Shown one piece after another: positions 1 through 9,068 of a DNA stretch of 64,000 bases. The position numbers were made by a program, and so were the translations under genes. Within the stretch, counting starts at the first letter, position 1. Every line of letters starts with the position of its first letter. The notes under the pieces are model-generated. The model worked only from the letters and a program-made list of their open reading frames with translations, was not told the DNA's origin and did not search any database. The DNA is taken from the NCBI RefSeq assembly GCF_003594885.1, contig NZ_QZEZ01000005.1, positions 1 through 64,000 of the forward strand, written 5' to 3'. The DNA comes from Vallicoccus soli. Its GTDB lineage: Bacteria > Actinomycetota > Actinomycetes > Motilibacterales > Motilibacteraceae.

Positions 1-73
1 GTGGGTCGACCCCGAGCAGCGGCCCCGCCGCCACGAACGCCACCTCGCCCAGCGCCTCACCCGGCGCCGGTGA
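1..73 (+). CDS. C-terminal tail of an unidentified protein (partial, runs off the left edge)
   Basis: Reading from base 2 gives 23 codons ending in TGA at 71-73; all but one have G or C in the third position, whereas the other two forward frames lack that pattern. This is the codon signature of the real genes in this window, so I read it as the end of a plus-strand gene beginning before the window. The visible tail is strongly basic (many Arg, some His) and ends in RRR. No motif is visible and no function can be assigned. The 120 bases that follow, up to the convergent stop at 194, show no gene. Confidence 0.5.
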   Translation, partial: WVDPEQRPRRHERHLAQRLTRRR

Positions 74-193
74 CGCGCTCCCGGGACGCTCCGTGGCCAG
101 GACGGGGACGGGACGAGCACGAAGGACGAGCGCGGCACCACGACCGCGCCGAGTCCGACGCAGCGCTGCGCGAGGAGGAGGGGAGGACCCGGG

Positions 194-907
194 TCACGCC
201 CGGCGGTCGAGCACCCGGGTGACGAAGGCGTCGAGCCGCGCGCCGTGCGCGCCGTGCCAGTAGACCCGGCCGCAGGAGGCGCAGCGGGCGAAGGTCTCGT
301 ACGTCCGCCGCGTCCCCTCGGGGAGCTCCGCCGCCACCTCCTCCTTCGCCACGGGGGCGAGGGGCCCGCCGCAGGCGGTGCACCGCGTCCACGGCCGAGG
401 GACCAGCCCGAACCGGTCCACGACGTCGAGCACCTGCTCCTCGGGGTCCTGGCCGCGCACGTACGCGCCGTGCGGCAGGGCGCGGCGCCGCAGCAGGCCG
501 CGGTCCCGGGTCAGCAGCACACGGTCCTGCGCGGCCGCCCGCTCGACGAGGCCGGGGTCGTCGAGGGTGCGGTCCCAGGCCGCGTCGACCCCGAGCACCC
601 GCAGCCGCCGGGCCAGCGTCCCCAGGTGCACGTCGAGCAGGAAGCGCGGTGGGTCCGTCGGCGCCGGCTGGGGGCGCGCGACGGGGAGCACGCGCACCAG
701 CGCCCCGGCCCTGGGCCGGTCGCCCGGCGCCGCGGGCGCGCCGTCGACGAGGAGGGCGCCCACCTCCGTACGCGGCACGCCCACCGACTCCACCACGTGC
801 ACCAGCGCCGACCCGTCGGCGACGACGTGGACCCGCCGGCCCCGCCGGCGTGGCGGCAGGAGCGGGTCGAGGCTCGGGTCGACCTCGACGGCGAGGGTGC
901 CGGTCAC
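194..907 (-). CDS. Mut7-C RNase domain protein with N-terminal ubiquitin-like domain and zinc ribbon
   Basis: A 237-residue protein of the Mut7-C family. Residues about 1-80 look like the beta-grasp (ubiquitin/ThiS-like) domain often fused in front of Mut7-C. The PIN-like part follows, with FLLDVHLGTLARRLRVLG and LLTRDRGLL, carrying the acidic residues expected of a metal-dependent nuclease. The C-terminus has two CxxC pairs (RCTACGG and RCASCGR) that should bind one zinc. The GTG at 907 was chosen because the fold begins there; it diverges from the HAD gene with a 39-bp gap. RNase activity is inferred from the family only, and the substrate is unknown. Confidence 0.8.
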   Translation of the reverse strand: MTGTLAVEVDPSLDPLLPPRRRGRRVHVVADGSALVHVVESVGVPRTEVGALLVDGAPAAPGDRPRAGALVRVLPVARPQPAPTDPPRFLLDVHLGTLARRLRVLGVDAAWDRTLDDPGLVERAAAQDRVLLTRDRGLLRRRALPHGAYVRGQDPEEQVLDVVDRFGLVPRPWTRCTACGGPLAPVAKEEVAAELPEGTRRTYETFARCASCGRVYWHGAHGARLDAFVTRVLDRRA

Positions 908-933
908 GGCGCGCAGGATGCCCGGTGCGCACC

Positions 934-939
934 TAGGCT
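934..939 (+). promoter_or_regulatory. -10 box of a leaderless promoter (HAD gene)
   Basis: TAGGCT lies exactly 7 nt before the GTG at 947, so transcription should start at or next to the start codon. No Shine-Dalgarno sequence is present between the box and the start. Confidence 0.5.
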
Positions 940-946
940 CACGCGG

Positions 947-1648
947 GTGGCGGCGCTGCAGGCGGTGGTCTTCGACCTCGACGGGACCCTCTTCGACCAC
1001 CCGGCCGCCGCCCTCGCGGGCCTGCGGGAGTGGGTCGCCGGCCGCGGCGGCACCGTGGGCCCCGAGGTGGAGCGCGCCTGGTTCGCCGCCGAGGAACGGC
1101 ACTTCGCCGCGTGGCGGGAGGGCCGCTGCGGGTTCCAGGAGCAGCGGCGGCGCCGCCTGCGCGACGTGCTGCCCCTGCTCGGGCTGCCCGTCGGCGACGA
1201 CGCCGCGCTCGACGCGGACTACGAGGGCTTCCTGCGGGCGTACGAGCGGGAGTGGCACGCGTACGACGACGTCGAGGCCTGCCTCGCCGTGCTCGCCGAG
1301 CGCGGCCTGCGCCTCGCCGTGCTCACCAACGGCATGCCGGAGCAGCAGAACGCCAAGATCGCCGCCGTCGGCCTCGCGGGCCGGCTCGGCCCCGTCGTCA
1401 CCGCCGGCGAGCTCGGCGTCGCCAAGCCCGACCCGCGCGCCTTCGCCGCCACCTGCGAGCGGCTCGGGGTCGCCCCGGGGCGGGCGCTGTACGTCGGCGA
1501 CGACCACGCCGTCGACGTCCTCGGCGCCCGCGCCGCCGGCATGCGCGCCGTGCACCTCGACCGGCGCGGCCTCGGCCCCGCCGACGAGGCCGACCGCATC
1601 GAGGGCCTCGCCCGGCTCGTCGACCACCTCGCCGACGCCGCGGCCTGA
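947..1648 (+). CDS. HAD-superfamily hydrolase (phosphatase-like)
   Basis: A 233-residue haloacid dehalogenase-type hydrolase. All four HAD motifs are visible: DLDGT near residue 10 (D10 nucleophile, D12 acid/base), LTNG in the middle, the motif-III lysine in KPDPRAF, and GDDHAVDVLGARAAG with the Mg-binding acids. An alpha-helical cap (residues ~20-90) fits subfamily I. It most likely dephosphorylates a small phosphorylated metabolite, but the substrate cannot be read from sequence. The GTG start puts DLDGT at the usual distance from the N-terminus and coincides with a leaderless promoter. Confidence 0.85.
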   Translation: MAALQAVVFDLDGTLFDHPAAALAGLREWVAGRGGTVGPEVERAWFAAEERHFAAWREGRCGFQEQRRRRLRDVLPLLGLPVGDDAALDADYEGFLRAYEREWHAYDDVEACLAVLAERGLRLAVLTNGMPEQQNAKIAAVGLAGRLGPVVTAGELGVAKPDPRAFAATCERLGVAPGRALYVGDDHAVDVLGARAAGMRAVHLDRRGLGPADEADRIEGLARLVDHLADAAA

Positions 1649-1654
1649 CGGGGT

Positions 1655-1675
1655 GCACCGCCGGTCCGGCGGCGC
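1655..1675. terminator. Stem-loop between convergent genes
   Basis: A 10-bp stem with one mismatch and a single-base apex lies just after the HAD stop codon and before the convergent deacetylase. There is no T tract, as is usual for actinobacterial terminators. The rest of the gap (1676-1844) shows no convincing gene. Confidence 0.4.
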
Positions 1676-1844
1676 ACCGACCCGGCGGCAGGGGGGCCGA
1701 GGTGACGTCGAAGCGGGCTCGACCGCGCCCGCCCTGCCGCTCCGGCAGGTGCACGACGACCGACGCCGCGGCCTCCCCGCCGATCTCCCGCCGCACCGTG
1801 GCGCCCCCGTCGGCGGGTGCACGCGCGCGGCGCGGACCGAGCGC

Positions 1845-2882
1845 TCACGGGCGCAGCGGCTCCAGCGACAGCCCCTTGGCCCGCACCGCGTCGATGATCC
1901 CCTGCAGCCCGTCCGCGGTGTGCCGGCCCGTGCCGTGCATGAGCACGACGCCCCCGCGTTGCACGGGCGGGGTCCGCGCGTCGCCGTACCGCACGCGCTC
2001 GGCGAGCACCCGGCCGCTCGCCCCCTCCCAGTCGTAGGTGTCGCTCGTCCAGCGGCACACCGCGTAGCCCTGCTCGGCCGCGATGCGCACGACCCGTGCG
2101 CTGAGGGCACCGGCGCCGTACGGCGGGCGGAGCAGCTTCGGCCGCGTGGTCGCGGCGACGCCGCGCCGCAGCTGCGCCGCGACGGCCGCGTCGCCGAGGG
2201 CGCTCAGGGCGGGGTGGTCGTCCGTGTGGTTGGCGAGCAGGTGCCCGCCCGCCCGGACCTCCCGCATCAGCCCCGGGTTGGCCCGGGCCCAGGTGCCCGT
2301 CGGGAAGAAGCGCCCGCGCACCCCGTTGCGGCGCAGGGTGCCGAGGATGGAGCGGATGGAGGAGGCCGAGCCGCCGTCGTCGAAGGTCAGCTGCACGTGC
2401 TGGGTCGCGTTGCCGCACCCCTCCACCGCCTGGGCGGCGGCCAGCGTGAGGCCGTCGGTGACCACCCCCTCCGCCCGCAGCGCCCGCGGCCCCCGGCCGG
2501 TCACCGTGACGGTCGGGGACCCGGACCGCGTGAGCACCGCCCGACCGGCGAGCACGTGCGAGCCCCGCGTCCGCGGCAGCGTCACGTAGCACCGGCGGGA
2601 CACCGTGCCCCGCACCGGGTTCGCCCACGTCGCGCCGGTGCACACCGTCCGCGCCCCCCGGTCCGCGGACGCGGTCAGCGCGACCGCGTAGCCGGACGGC
2701 GGGTCCGTCACGGTGACGACCACGGGCACGGTCGCGCCCGGGCTGTCGTACTGCGGCCCCTGGACCGTCACCGTGGGCGCCGCCGCGGCGGCCGGCATCG
2801 CGGGGGCGCTGGTCAGCAGCGCCGCCACGGCGGCGACGGCGGTCGGCAGGACGGCGCTGCGCAGCAGCCGGTACGGGGCCAT
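1845..2882 (-). CDS. Secreted polysaccharide deacetylase (NodB domain)
   Basis: A 345-residue exported protein. A signal peptide (residues ~1-35, hydrophobic and Ala-rich) is followed by a ~110-residue beta-rich region and then a NodB carbohydrate esterase family 4 domain. The CE4 motifs are present: TFDDG (D168, D169), HTDDH (H219 and H223, the metal histidines), RPPYG at 252-256, and LMHG near 313-316. It should remove N-acetyl groups from an envelope glycan such as peptidoglycan or another GlcNAc polymer; which one is unknown. The N-terminal part has paired cysteines (C81, C98) that could form a disulfide. It converges with the HAD gene. Confidence 0.85.
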   Translation of the reverse strand: MAPYRLLRSAVLPTAVAAVAALLTSAPAMPAAAAAPTVTVQGPQYDSPGATVPVVVTVTDPPSGYAVALTASADRGARTVCTGATWANPVRGTVSRRCYVTLPRTRGSHVLAGRAVLTRSGSPTVTVTGRGPRALRAEGVVTDGLTLAAAQAVEGCGNATQHVQLTFDDGGSASSIRSILGTLRRNGVRGRFFPTGTWARANPGLMREVRAGGHLLANHTDDHPALSALGDAAVAAQLRRGVAATTRPKLLRPPYGAGALSARVVRIAAEQGYAVCRWTSDTYDWEGASGRVLAERVRYGDARTPPVQRGGVVLMHGTGRHTADGLQGIIDAVRAKGLSLEPLRP

Positions 2883-2967
2883 GCCCTGCCTGTCGGCAGC
2901 GCGGGGGCCCGGTCAGCAGCGCGCGGCCCGCGGACCACCCGCCCGGCGCAACCTGCGGCGGGCCGGC

Positions 2968-3723
2968 TCAGCCCTCCCGGTGCGCGCGGTCCACCCGGTG
3001 CACCCGGTGCTGCGCGGCCTGCGCTCGCGGGCGCACCACGAGCAGGTCGACGTTGACGTGCGGCGGGCGCGTCACCGCCCACGCCACGCAGTCGGCCACG
3101 TCCTCGGCCACCAGCGGCTCGGCCACGCCCGCGTAGACCTGGGCGGCGGCGTCCGCGTCGCCGCGGTAGCGGTTCACCGCGAACTCGTCGGTGCGCACCA
3201 TGCCGGGGGCGACCTCGAGGACCCGTACGGGCTGCCCGAGCAGCTCGAGGCGCAGCGTGGCGGCCAGCGCGTGCTCGCCGTGCTTCGCCGCGACGTAGCC
3301 GCCGCCGCCCTCGTACGCGACGAAGCCCGCGGTCGAGGTCAGGAAGACGACGGTGCCCTCGCCCGAGGCGACCAGCGCGGGCAGCAGCGCCCGGGTGACC
3401 TGCAGCGCGCCGAGCACGTTGACCTCGTACATCGCGCGCCAGTCGTCGGGGTCGGCGTCGGCGACCGGCTCGGTGCCGAACGCGCCGCCCGCGTTGTTGA
3501 CGAGCACCGCGCAGTCCCCGACCTCGGCGGCGAAGCGCTCGACGGCCGCGCGGTCGGTGACGTCGAGCGGCAGCGCCCGGCCGCCGACCTCCTGCGCGAG
3601 CGCGGCGAGCCGCTCGGCCCGCCGCGCGGCGAGCACGACGTCGTACCCCTCGGCCGCGAGGCGCCGCGCCGTCGCCGCCCCGATCCCGCTGCTCGCCCCG
3701 GTCACCACCGCAGTCCTCGCCAC
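2968..3723 (-). CDS. SDR-family NAD(P)-dependent oxidoreductase
   Basis: A 251-residue classical short-chain dehydrogenase. The cofactor motif TGASSGIG sits at residues 8-15, followed by NNAG, the catalytic serine in TSTAGF and YVAAK (YxxxK). An Arg-rich AARRAER segment after beta-2 suggests NADP preference. The nearest recognisable group is the YdfG/serine 3-dehydrogenase-like SDRs, but the substrate cannot be deduced. The GTG at 3723 was chosen because TGASSGIG then has the right offset and a TAGCCT box lies 7 nt upstream. It is divergent from the B12-binding gene. Confidence 0.85.
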   Translation of the reverse strand: MARTAVVTGASSGIGAATARRLAAEGYDVVLAARRAERLAALAQEVGGRALPLDVTDRAAVERFAAEVGDCAVLVNNAGGAFGTEPVADADPDDWRAMYEVNVLGALQVTRALLPALVASGEGTVVFLTSTAGFVAYEGGGGYVAAKHGEHALAATLRLELLGQPVRVLEVAPGMVRTDEFAVNRYRGDADAAAQVYAGVAEPLVAEDVADCVAWAVTRPPHVNVDLLVVRPRAQAAQHRVHRVDRAHREG

Positions 3724-3730
3724 GGCGGCC

Positions 3731-3795
3731 AGGCTAGGGGCGCACCGCCCGTGCCCCGGCGCCGGGCGCCGGGCGGCGCACGGCTCCACTACGGT
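3731..3795. promoter_or_regulatory. Divergent pair of leaderless promoters
   Basis: On the minus strand TAGCCT (3736-3731) lies 7 nt before the SDR GTG at 3723. On the plus strand TACGGT (3790-3795) lies 7 nt before the B12-binding gene ATG at 3803. The two promoters share a 66-bp region, so they could interfere or be co-regulated. Confidence 0.5.
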
Positions 3796-3802
3796 GACCG
3801 CC

Positions 3803-4231
3803 ATGCCGACGACGGAGCCGGTCTCCCGCATCCGCGTCGTGGTCGCCAAGCCCGGCCTGGACGGGCACGACCGCGGCGCCAAGGTCGTCGCGCGCGCGCT
3901 GCGCGACGCCGGCGTGGAGGTCGTCTACACCGGGCTGCACCAGACCCCCGAGCAGATCGTCGAGACCGCCCTGCAGGAGGACGCCGACGCGATCGGGCTG
4001 TCCGTGCTGTCCGGGGCGCACATGACGCTGTTCCCGCGCGTGGTCGAGCTGCTCGCCCAGCGCGACGCCGCCGACATCGTCGTCTTCGGCGGCGGCATCA
4101 TCCCCGAGGGCGACGTGCCCGAGCTGCGCGCCCGCGGGGTCGCGCAGGTCTTCGGGCCCGGCACGCCGACCCGCGCGATCGTCGACTGGGTGCGCACCCA
4201 CGTCGGCGAGGGGGCGGCTGGCGGGGGCTGA
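3803..4231 (+). CDS. Cobalamin-binding small subunit of a split acyl-CoA mutase
   Basis: A 142-residue stand-alone B12-binding domain matching the C-terminal domain of methylmalonyl-CoA mutase. It shows the base-off/His-on signature: DGHDRG (the His that ligates cobalt), then SVLSGAH, then [10 protein letters not shown]. It starts [13 protein letters not shown], typical of MCM/ICM small subunits. There is no large subunit next to it; the only catalytic partner in the window is the 528-residue protein at 32790, 29 kb away, which lacks a B12 domain. I infer that the two form one alpha/beta enzyme acting on methylmalonyl-CoA or a related acyl-CoA. Confidence 0.88.
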   Translation: MPTTEPVSRIRVVVAKPGLDGHDRGAKVVARALRDAGVEVVYTGLHQTPEQIVETALQEDADAIGLSVLSGAHMTLFPRVVELLAQRDAADIVVFGGGIIPEGDVPELRARGVAQVFGPGTPTRAIVDWVRTHVGEGAAGGG

Positions 4232-4243
4232 GGGCGGCGGGTC

Positions 4244-4249
4244 TACCCT
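4244..4249 (+). promoter_or_regulatory. Possible -10 box for sucCD
   Basis: TACCCT lies just after the B12-subunit stop codon and would give a ~60-nt leader before sucC. It fits TANNNT, but no clear -35 box is visible. Confidence 0.3.
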
Positions 4250-4317
4250 CGCGCGACGGGGACGGTCCCGGCAGCGGGCGTCCCGGTAGCAGCCGACGAC
4301 GCGAGGGACTGACGCAC

Positions 4318-5505
4318 GTGGACCTGTTCGAGTACCAGGCGAGGGACCTCTTCGCCGCGCACGGCGTGCCGGTGCTGGACGGCGCCGTCGCCGAGACGCC
4401 GGAGGAGGCGCGCGCCGCCGCCGAGCGCATGGGCGGGCGCGTCGTGGTCAAGGCGCAGGTCAAGACCGGCGGGCGCGGCAAGGCCGGCGGCGTGAAGCTC
4501 GCCGACGGCCCCGACGACGCCGCCGCCAAGGCCGAGCAGATCCTCGGCATGGACATCAAGGGCCACACGGTCCACCGGGTGATGATCGCCCCCGCGGCGG
4601 CCATCGAGGAGGAGTACTACTTCTCCGTCCTGCTCGACCGGGCCAACCGCACGTACCTCGCCATGGCCTCCCGCGAGGGCGGCGTGGAGATCGAGCAGCT
4701 CGCCGTCGAGCGCCCCGAGGCCCTCGCCCGGGTGCCCGTCGACGCGCTCAAGGGCATCGACGAGGCCAAGGCCCGCGAGATCGTGGAGAAGGGCGCCTTC
4801 CCCGCGGAGGTCGCCGACCAGGTCGTCGCGGCGGTGCAGAAGCTCTGGGGCGCCTTCGTCGCCGAGGACGCGACGCTCGTCGAGGTCAACCCGCTCGTCA
4901 AGACCGGCGACGGTCGCGTGGTCGCCCTCGACGGCAAGGTGACGCTCGACGAGAACGCCGACTTCCGCCAGCCGTCGCACGCCGACCTCGCGGACCGCGC
5001 CGCCGCCGACCCGCTCGAGGCGAAGGCGAAGGAGAAGGGCCTCAACTACGTCAAGCTCGACGGCGAGGTCGGCATCATCGGCAACGGCGCGGGCCTGGTC
5101 ATGAGCACGCTCGACGTCGTGGCGTACGCCGGGCAGGACCTCGGCGGCGACAGCGGGCCGAAGCCGGCGAACTTCCTCGACATCGGCGGCGGCGCCTCCG
5201 CGCAGGTCATGGCCGACGGGCTCGAGATCATCCTGGGCGACCCGAGCGTGCGCAGCGTCTTCGTCAACGTCTTCGGCGGCATCACCGCCTGCGACGAGGT
5301 CGCCAACGGCATCGTCCAGGCCCTGGCGCTCCTCGAGGACCGCGGCGAGGAGGTCACCAAGCCGCTCGTGGTGCGCCTCGACGGCAACAACGCCGAGGAG
5401 GGCCGGCGCATCCTCGACGAGGCCGCGCACCGGCTCGTCGAGCGGGTGGACACGATGGACGGTGCCGCGAAGCGCGCGGCCGAGCTGGCGACGACGGGGG
5501 CCTGA
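4318..5505 (+). CDS. sucC: Succinate-CoA ligase (ADP-forming) beta subunit
   Basis: A 395-residue succinyl-CoA synthetase beta chain. With the alpha chain it interconverts succinyl-CoA and succinate with nucleotide phosphorylation in the TCA cycle. The N-terminus ([18 protein letters not shown]) begins the ATP-grasp domain. [18 protein letters not shown] is the nucleotide-binding loop, and EVNPLV and the Gly-rich FLDIGGGAS mark the middle and CoA-ligase parts. The GTG start follows a weak GAGGGA site. sucD follows after 5 nt, so the two subunits are made from one mRNA. Confidence 0.97.
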   Translation: MDLFEYQARDLFAAHGVPVLDGAVAETPEEARAAAERMGGRVVVKAQVKTGGRGKAGGVKLADGPDDAAAKAEQILGMDIKGHTVHRVMIAPAAAIEEEYYFSVLLDRANRTYLAMASREGGVEIEQLAVERPEALARVPVDALKGIDEAKAREIVEKGAFPAEVADQVVAAVQKLWGAFVAEDATLVEVNPLVKTGDGRVVALDGKVTLDENADFRQPSHADLADRAAADPLEAKAKEKGLNYVKLDGEVGIIGNGAGLVMSTLDVVAYAGQDLGGDSGPKPANFLDIGGGASAQVMADGLEIILGDPSVRSVFVNVFGGITACDEVANGIVQALALLEDRGEEVTKPLVVRLDGNNAEEGRRILDEAAHRLVERVDTMDGAAKRAAELATTGA

Positions 5506-5510
5506 GCACC

Positions 5511-6404
5511 ATGGCGATCTTCCTCACCGAGACCTCCAAGGTCCTCGTCCAGGGCATGACCGGCTCCGAGGGCCAGAAGCACACCCGGCGCATGCTCGCC
5601 TCCGGCACCCAGGTCGTCGGCGGCGTGAACCCGCGCAAGGCCGGCCAGAGCGTGGACTTCGACGGCACGTCGCTGCCGGTGTTCGGCTCGGTCGCCGAGG
5701 GCGTCAAGGAGACCGGGGCCGACGTGTCCGTCGTCTTCGTCCCGCCGGCCGGCACCAAGGCCGCGGTGTACGAGGCCGTCGACGCGGGCGTCCCGCTCGT
5801 CGTCGTCATCACCGAGGGCGTCCCGGTGCACGACACCGCGGACTTCTACCAGTACGCCGTCGACTCCGGCACCACCCGCATCGTCGGGCCGAACTGCCCC
5901 GGGCTCATCAGCCCCGGCAGGTCCAACGCCGGCATCATCCCCGCCGACATCACCGGCGCCGGGCGCATCGGCCTGGTGTCCAAGTCGGGCACGCTGACCT
6001 ACCAGATGATGTACGAGCTGCGGGACATCGGCTTCTCGTCCTGCGTCGGCATCGGCGGCGACCCGGTCATCGGCACCACGCACATCGACTGCCTCCAGGC
6101 GTTCCAGGACGACCCGGAGACCGACGCCATCGTCATGATCGGCGAGATCGGCGGCGACGCGGAGGAGCGCGCGGCGGCGTACATCGCCGAGCACGTCACC
6201 AAGCCGGTCGTCGGCTACGTCGCGGGGTTCACCGCCCCCGAGGGCAAGACCATGGGCCACGCCGGCGCCATCGTCTCCGGCTCCTCCGGCACCGCGGCCG
6301 CGAAGCAGGAGGCCCTCGAGGCCGTCGGCGTCAAGGTCGGCAAGACGCCGTCGGAGACCGCCCGCCTCATGCGCGAGGTCATGCAGGGGCTGCAGGGCCG
6401 CTGA
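5511..6404 (+). CDS. sucD: Succinate-CoA ligase alpha subunit
   Basis: A 297-residue alpha chain carrying the CoA-binding Rossmann domain ([17 protein letters not shown], residues ~15-30) and the active-site histidine in GHAGAIVSG, which is phosphorylated during the reaction. [11 protein letters not shown] and SKSGTLTY are further family hallmarks. It starts 5 nt after sucC and ends just before a very strong hairpin, making sucCD a compact operon. Confidence 0.97.
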   Translation: MAIFLTETSKVLVQGMTGSEGQKHTRRMLASGTQVVGGVNPRKAGQSVDFDGTSLPVFGSVAEGVKETGADVSVVFVPPAGTKAAVYEAVDAGVPLVVVITEGVPVHDTADFYQYAVDSGTTRIVGPNCPGLISPGRSNAGIIPADITGAGRIGLVSKSGTLTYQMMYELRDIGFSSCVGIGGDPVIGTTHIDCLQAFQDDPETDAIVMIGEIGGDAEERAAAYIAEHVTKPVVGYVAGFTAPEGKTMGHAGAIVSGSSGTAAAKQEALEAVGVKVGKTPSETARLMREVMQGLQGR

Positions 6405-6430
6405 CGCCGTCCCGCCGCCGCAGCACGCAC

Positions 6431-6470
6431 GCCGCAGGCCCCCGTCCCGCCCGGGACGGGGGCCTGCGGC
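6431..6470 (+). terminator. Strong intrinsic-type hairpin after sucCD
   Basis: A perfect 18-bp GC-rich stem (6431-6448 with 6453-6470) has a GCCC tetraloop and begins 26 bp after the sucD stop. No U tract follows. The remaining ~118 bases to the next gene carry only its leader and an AGGAG ribosome-binding site at 6579. Confidence 0.85.
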
Positions 6471-6588
6471 GCACCGGGGACCGGTCGCGCCCCTCCAGCG
6501 CCCCCCTTGCCACGGTCCGTACCGCAGTGCGAGGGTGCAGCGACGGTGGGTCACCGACCCGCAGGACCGCACCCCCCCAGGAGCGACG

Positions 6589-8268
6589 ATGCTCGTGACC
6601 CTCGCCCGCCGCGCCGCGCTCGGCGCCCTCGCCGCCGCGCTCGCGGTCGCCGTGCTCCCCGCGGCCGGCGCCGGCCCCGCCCGCGCCGACGTCCCCGACG
6701 TGCCGGACCTGCGCGACGTCCCCGCCGCCGAGCGGCTCGTCCCCGCGCCGTCGTCGCTGCGCGACCTGCCGGGCGGGCCCTTCCGGCTCGACCACGCGAC
6801 GCAGGTCGTCGTGCCCGGCCGCCCGGAGACGCTGCGCGTCGCCCAGCAGCTCGCGCAGCAGCTGCGCCGCTCCACCGGCCTGCCGCTGCCGGTGCTGCGG
6901 ACGAGCCGGGTCCCCGAGGGCGCGCTCGTCCTGCGGCTGCGCGGCGCGAAGGGCCTGCCCGGCGTCGAGGGGCCCGAGGGGTACCGGCTCGACGTGCGCT
7001 CCTCGCGGGTGCTGCTCGAGGCGACGACCCCGGCCGGCCTCTCCCGCGGCGTGCAGACCCTGCGCCAGCTCCTGCCGCCCCAGGTCGAGGCGCAGGAGCG
7101 GGTCGGCGCGGGCGTGGACTGGGCGGTGGACGCGGTGCGCGTCGTCGACTCGCCGCGCTTCATGTACCGCGGGGCGATGCTCGACGTGGCCCGGCACTTC
7201 CTCACCGTCGAGGAGGTCAAGCGCTACGTCGACGAGATCGCGCTCTACAAGATGAACGTCCTGCACCTGCACCTCAGCGACGACCAGGGCTGGCGCATCG
7301 AGATCGAGGGCTGGCCGCGCCTGACCCGCTCCGGCGGCACCACCGAGGTCGGCGGCACGCCCGGCGGCTGGTACTCCCAGGAGGACTACCGGGAGATCGT
7401 CCGGTACGCCGCCGAGCGCTTCGTCACGGTCGTCCCCGAGATCGACACCCCCGGGCACACCAACGCGGCCCTCGCCTCGTACGCCCGGCTGAACTGCGAC
7501 GGCGTCGCGCCGCCGGTCTACACCGGCATCGAGGTCGGCTTCAGCTCGCTGTGCATCCGCAAGGAGCTGACGTACCGCTTCCTCGACGACGTCGTCGGCC
7601 AGCTCGCGGAGCTGACCCCCGGGCCGTGGATCCACGTCGGCGGCGACGAGGCGCTGAGCACGAGCGACGAGGACTACCGCTACTTCGTCGAGCGGGTCGA
7701 CCGCATCGTGCGCAGCCACGGCAAGCGCACCATGGGCTGGGCGGAGATCAGCGCGGCCGACGTGGCGCGCGGCGGCGTCGCGCAGTACTGGAACCCGGCC
7801 TCGGGCGGCGCCGAGGGCACCCGCACCGCCACCGACGCCGTCGCGCAGGGCCTCGACCTCGTCATGTCCCCGGCGAGCCGGGCGTACGTCGACCAGAAGT
7901 ACGACCCCTCGACGCCGCTCGGCCTCGCCTGGGCCGGGCCGACGTCGGTGGAGCAGAGCTACGACTGGGACCCGGTGACCTTCGTCGACGGGGTGCGCGA
8001 GCGCGACGTGCTGGGCGTCGAGGCGCCGATGTGGACCGAGACGCTCCAGGACCTCGACCAGGTCGAGTTCATGGCGTTCCCCCGCCTGCCCGGCATCGCG
8101 GAGAAGGGCTGGTCCGCGCCGGGCGGCACGTGGGAGGAGTACCGGGTGCGCCTGGCCGCGCAGTCCCCGCGCTGGGAGGTGCTGGGGATCGACGCCTACT
8201 GCTCGCCCGAGGTCGACTGGCCGGCCTGCGAGGGCGGCGTGCCCGGCGTGCCGGCGACGACCCCCTGA
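6589..8268 (+). CDS. Secreted beta-N-acetylhexosaminidase (GH20)
   Basis: A 559-residue exported glycoside hydrolase family 20 enzyme that should release terminal GlcNAc/GalNAc from chitin-like or glycan oligosaccharides. A signal peptide (first ~33 residues) is followed by the GH20b N-terminal alpha/beta domain and the TIM barrel. The barrel shows HLHLSDDQGWRIEI, EIDTPGHTNA and HVGGDEA with the catalytic Asp-Glu pair of substrate-assisted catalysis; MGWAEI and YWNP follow. The ATG at 6589 was preferred over an upstream ATG (6535) because it has AGGAG 5 nt upstream and begins the signal peptide directly. Confidence 0.93.
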   Translation: MLVTLARRAALGALAAALAVAVLPAAGAGPARADVPDVPDLRDVPAAERLVPAPSSLRDLPGGPFRLDHATQVVVPGRPETLRVAQQLAQQLRRSTGLPLPVLRTSRVPEGALVLRLRGAKGLPGVEGPEGYRLDVRSSRVLLEATTPAGLSRGVQTLRQLLPPQVEAQERVGAGVDWAVDAVRVVDSPRFMYRGAMLDVARHFLTVEEVKRYVDEIALYKMNVLHLHLSDDQGWRIEIEGWPRLTRSGGTTEVGGTPGGWYSQEDYREIVRYAAERFVTVVPEIDTPGHTNAALASYARLNCDGVAPPVYTGIEVGFSSLCIRKELTYRFLDDVVGQLAELTPGPWIHVGGDEALSTSDEDYRYFVERVDRIVRSHGKRTMGWAEISAADVARGGVAQYWNPASGGAEGTRTATDAVAQGLDLVMSPASRAYVDQKYDPSTPLGLAWAGPTSVEQSYDWDPVTFVDGVRERDVLGVEAPMWTETLQDLDQVEFMAFPRLPGIAEKGWSAPGGTWEEYRVRLAAQSPRWEVLGIDAYCSPEVDWPACEGGVPGVPATTP

Positions 8269-8277
8269 GGCGGGCGC

Positions 8278-9066
8278 TCAGCCGCCCCCGAAGCGCTCCA
8301 CGCGGATCGCGTCGGCGGGCACGCCGAGCCCGAGCAGCAGCTCCTCGGCGTGCCCGGCGAACGGGGTCGAGCCGCAGACGTAGTGCGTCGCCCCGGGCAG
8401 CAGCAGCGGCTCGAGGTCGGCGGCGGTGAGCCGCCCCCGCGGCCGGGGCGAGCCCTCGGGCACGGCGCGGCTGAAGGCGAGGAGGGTCTCGTCGCCGTAC
8501 TCGGAGCGGTAGAGCAGCTCCTCGGGGGAGCGGGCCGCCACGGCCATGCGCAGCGGCGCGCGGCGCCCGGTCGCCCGCCAGTGCCGGTGCATGGCCATGA
8601 GCGGCACGACGCCGGACCCGCCGCCGACGAGCACCGCCGGGGTGTCGCCGCGCCACACGAACCAGCCGCCGAACGGCCCCCGCACCGTGAGCTCGTCGCC
8701 CGGCGCGATGCCGTCGTGCAGGTAGGCCGACACCTCGCCGTCGGCGAGGCGCTCGACGGTGAGCTCGATGACGCCCTCGTCGGACGGCGGGCTCGCCACG
8801 CTGTACGAGCGCTCGGCGCGGTAGCCGTCCGGCGCGACGAGGCGCACGACGTAGTGCTGGCCCGGGACGTGCGGCTCCCAGCGCGGCAGGCCCAGCCGGT
8901 ACGTCGAGGCGCGCGCGGTCTCGCGCCGCACCTCGAGCACCCGGGCGTCCTGCCACTCCCGGCGCGCGCCGGAGCGCGGGGGGCGCCGGGCCGGCGCGTC
9001 GATGCCGGGCAGCGGCGGCAGGCCGCCCGGGCCCTGCCCGCCCGGCTCCTCCAGGGGTGCCGCCAC
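8278..9066 (-). CDS. FAD/NAD-binding flavin (ferredoxin-type) reductase
   Basis: A 262-residue ferredoxin-NADP reductase-like protein. RAERSYSVASPP is the FAD-binding RxYS(x)xS motif, and VLVGGGSGVVPLMAM begins the NAD(P) domain. YVCGSTPFAGHAEELLLGLGV is the usual C-terminal CGxxxF region, and it ends in FGGG. There is no 2Fe-2S domain at either end. It starts two bases after the stop of the molybdopterin oxidoreductase, so this should be the electron-transfer partner of that enzyme, passing electrons to or from NAD(P)H. Confidence 0.88.
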   Translation of the reverse strand: MAAPLEEPGGQGPGGLPPLPGIDAPARRPPRSGARREWQDARVLEVRRETARASTYRLGLPRWEPHVPGQHYVVRLVAPDGYRAERSYSVASPPSDEGVIELTVERLADGEVSAYLHDGIAPGDELTVRGPFGGWFVWRGDTPAVLVGGGSGVVPLMAMHRHWRATGRRAPLRMAVAARSPEELLYRSEYGDETLLAFSRAVPEGSPRPRGRLTAADLEPLLLPGATHYVCGSTPFAGHAEELLLGLGVPADAIRVERFGGG

Positions 9067-9068
9067 GC

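Noticed and set aside
57-932. Long Arg/Pro/Gly-rich open frames on both strands overlapping known genes
   Set aside because: These occur throughout as GC-driven shadows; they lack family motifs and run antisense or out of frame to convincing genes.
1649-1844. A small minus-strand coding remnant after the deacetylase stop (with VRREIGGEAAASVVV)
   Set aside because: Codon signal fades after ~35 codons, there is no ribosome-binding site or recognised domain, and the GC-rich background keeps such frames open.
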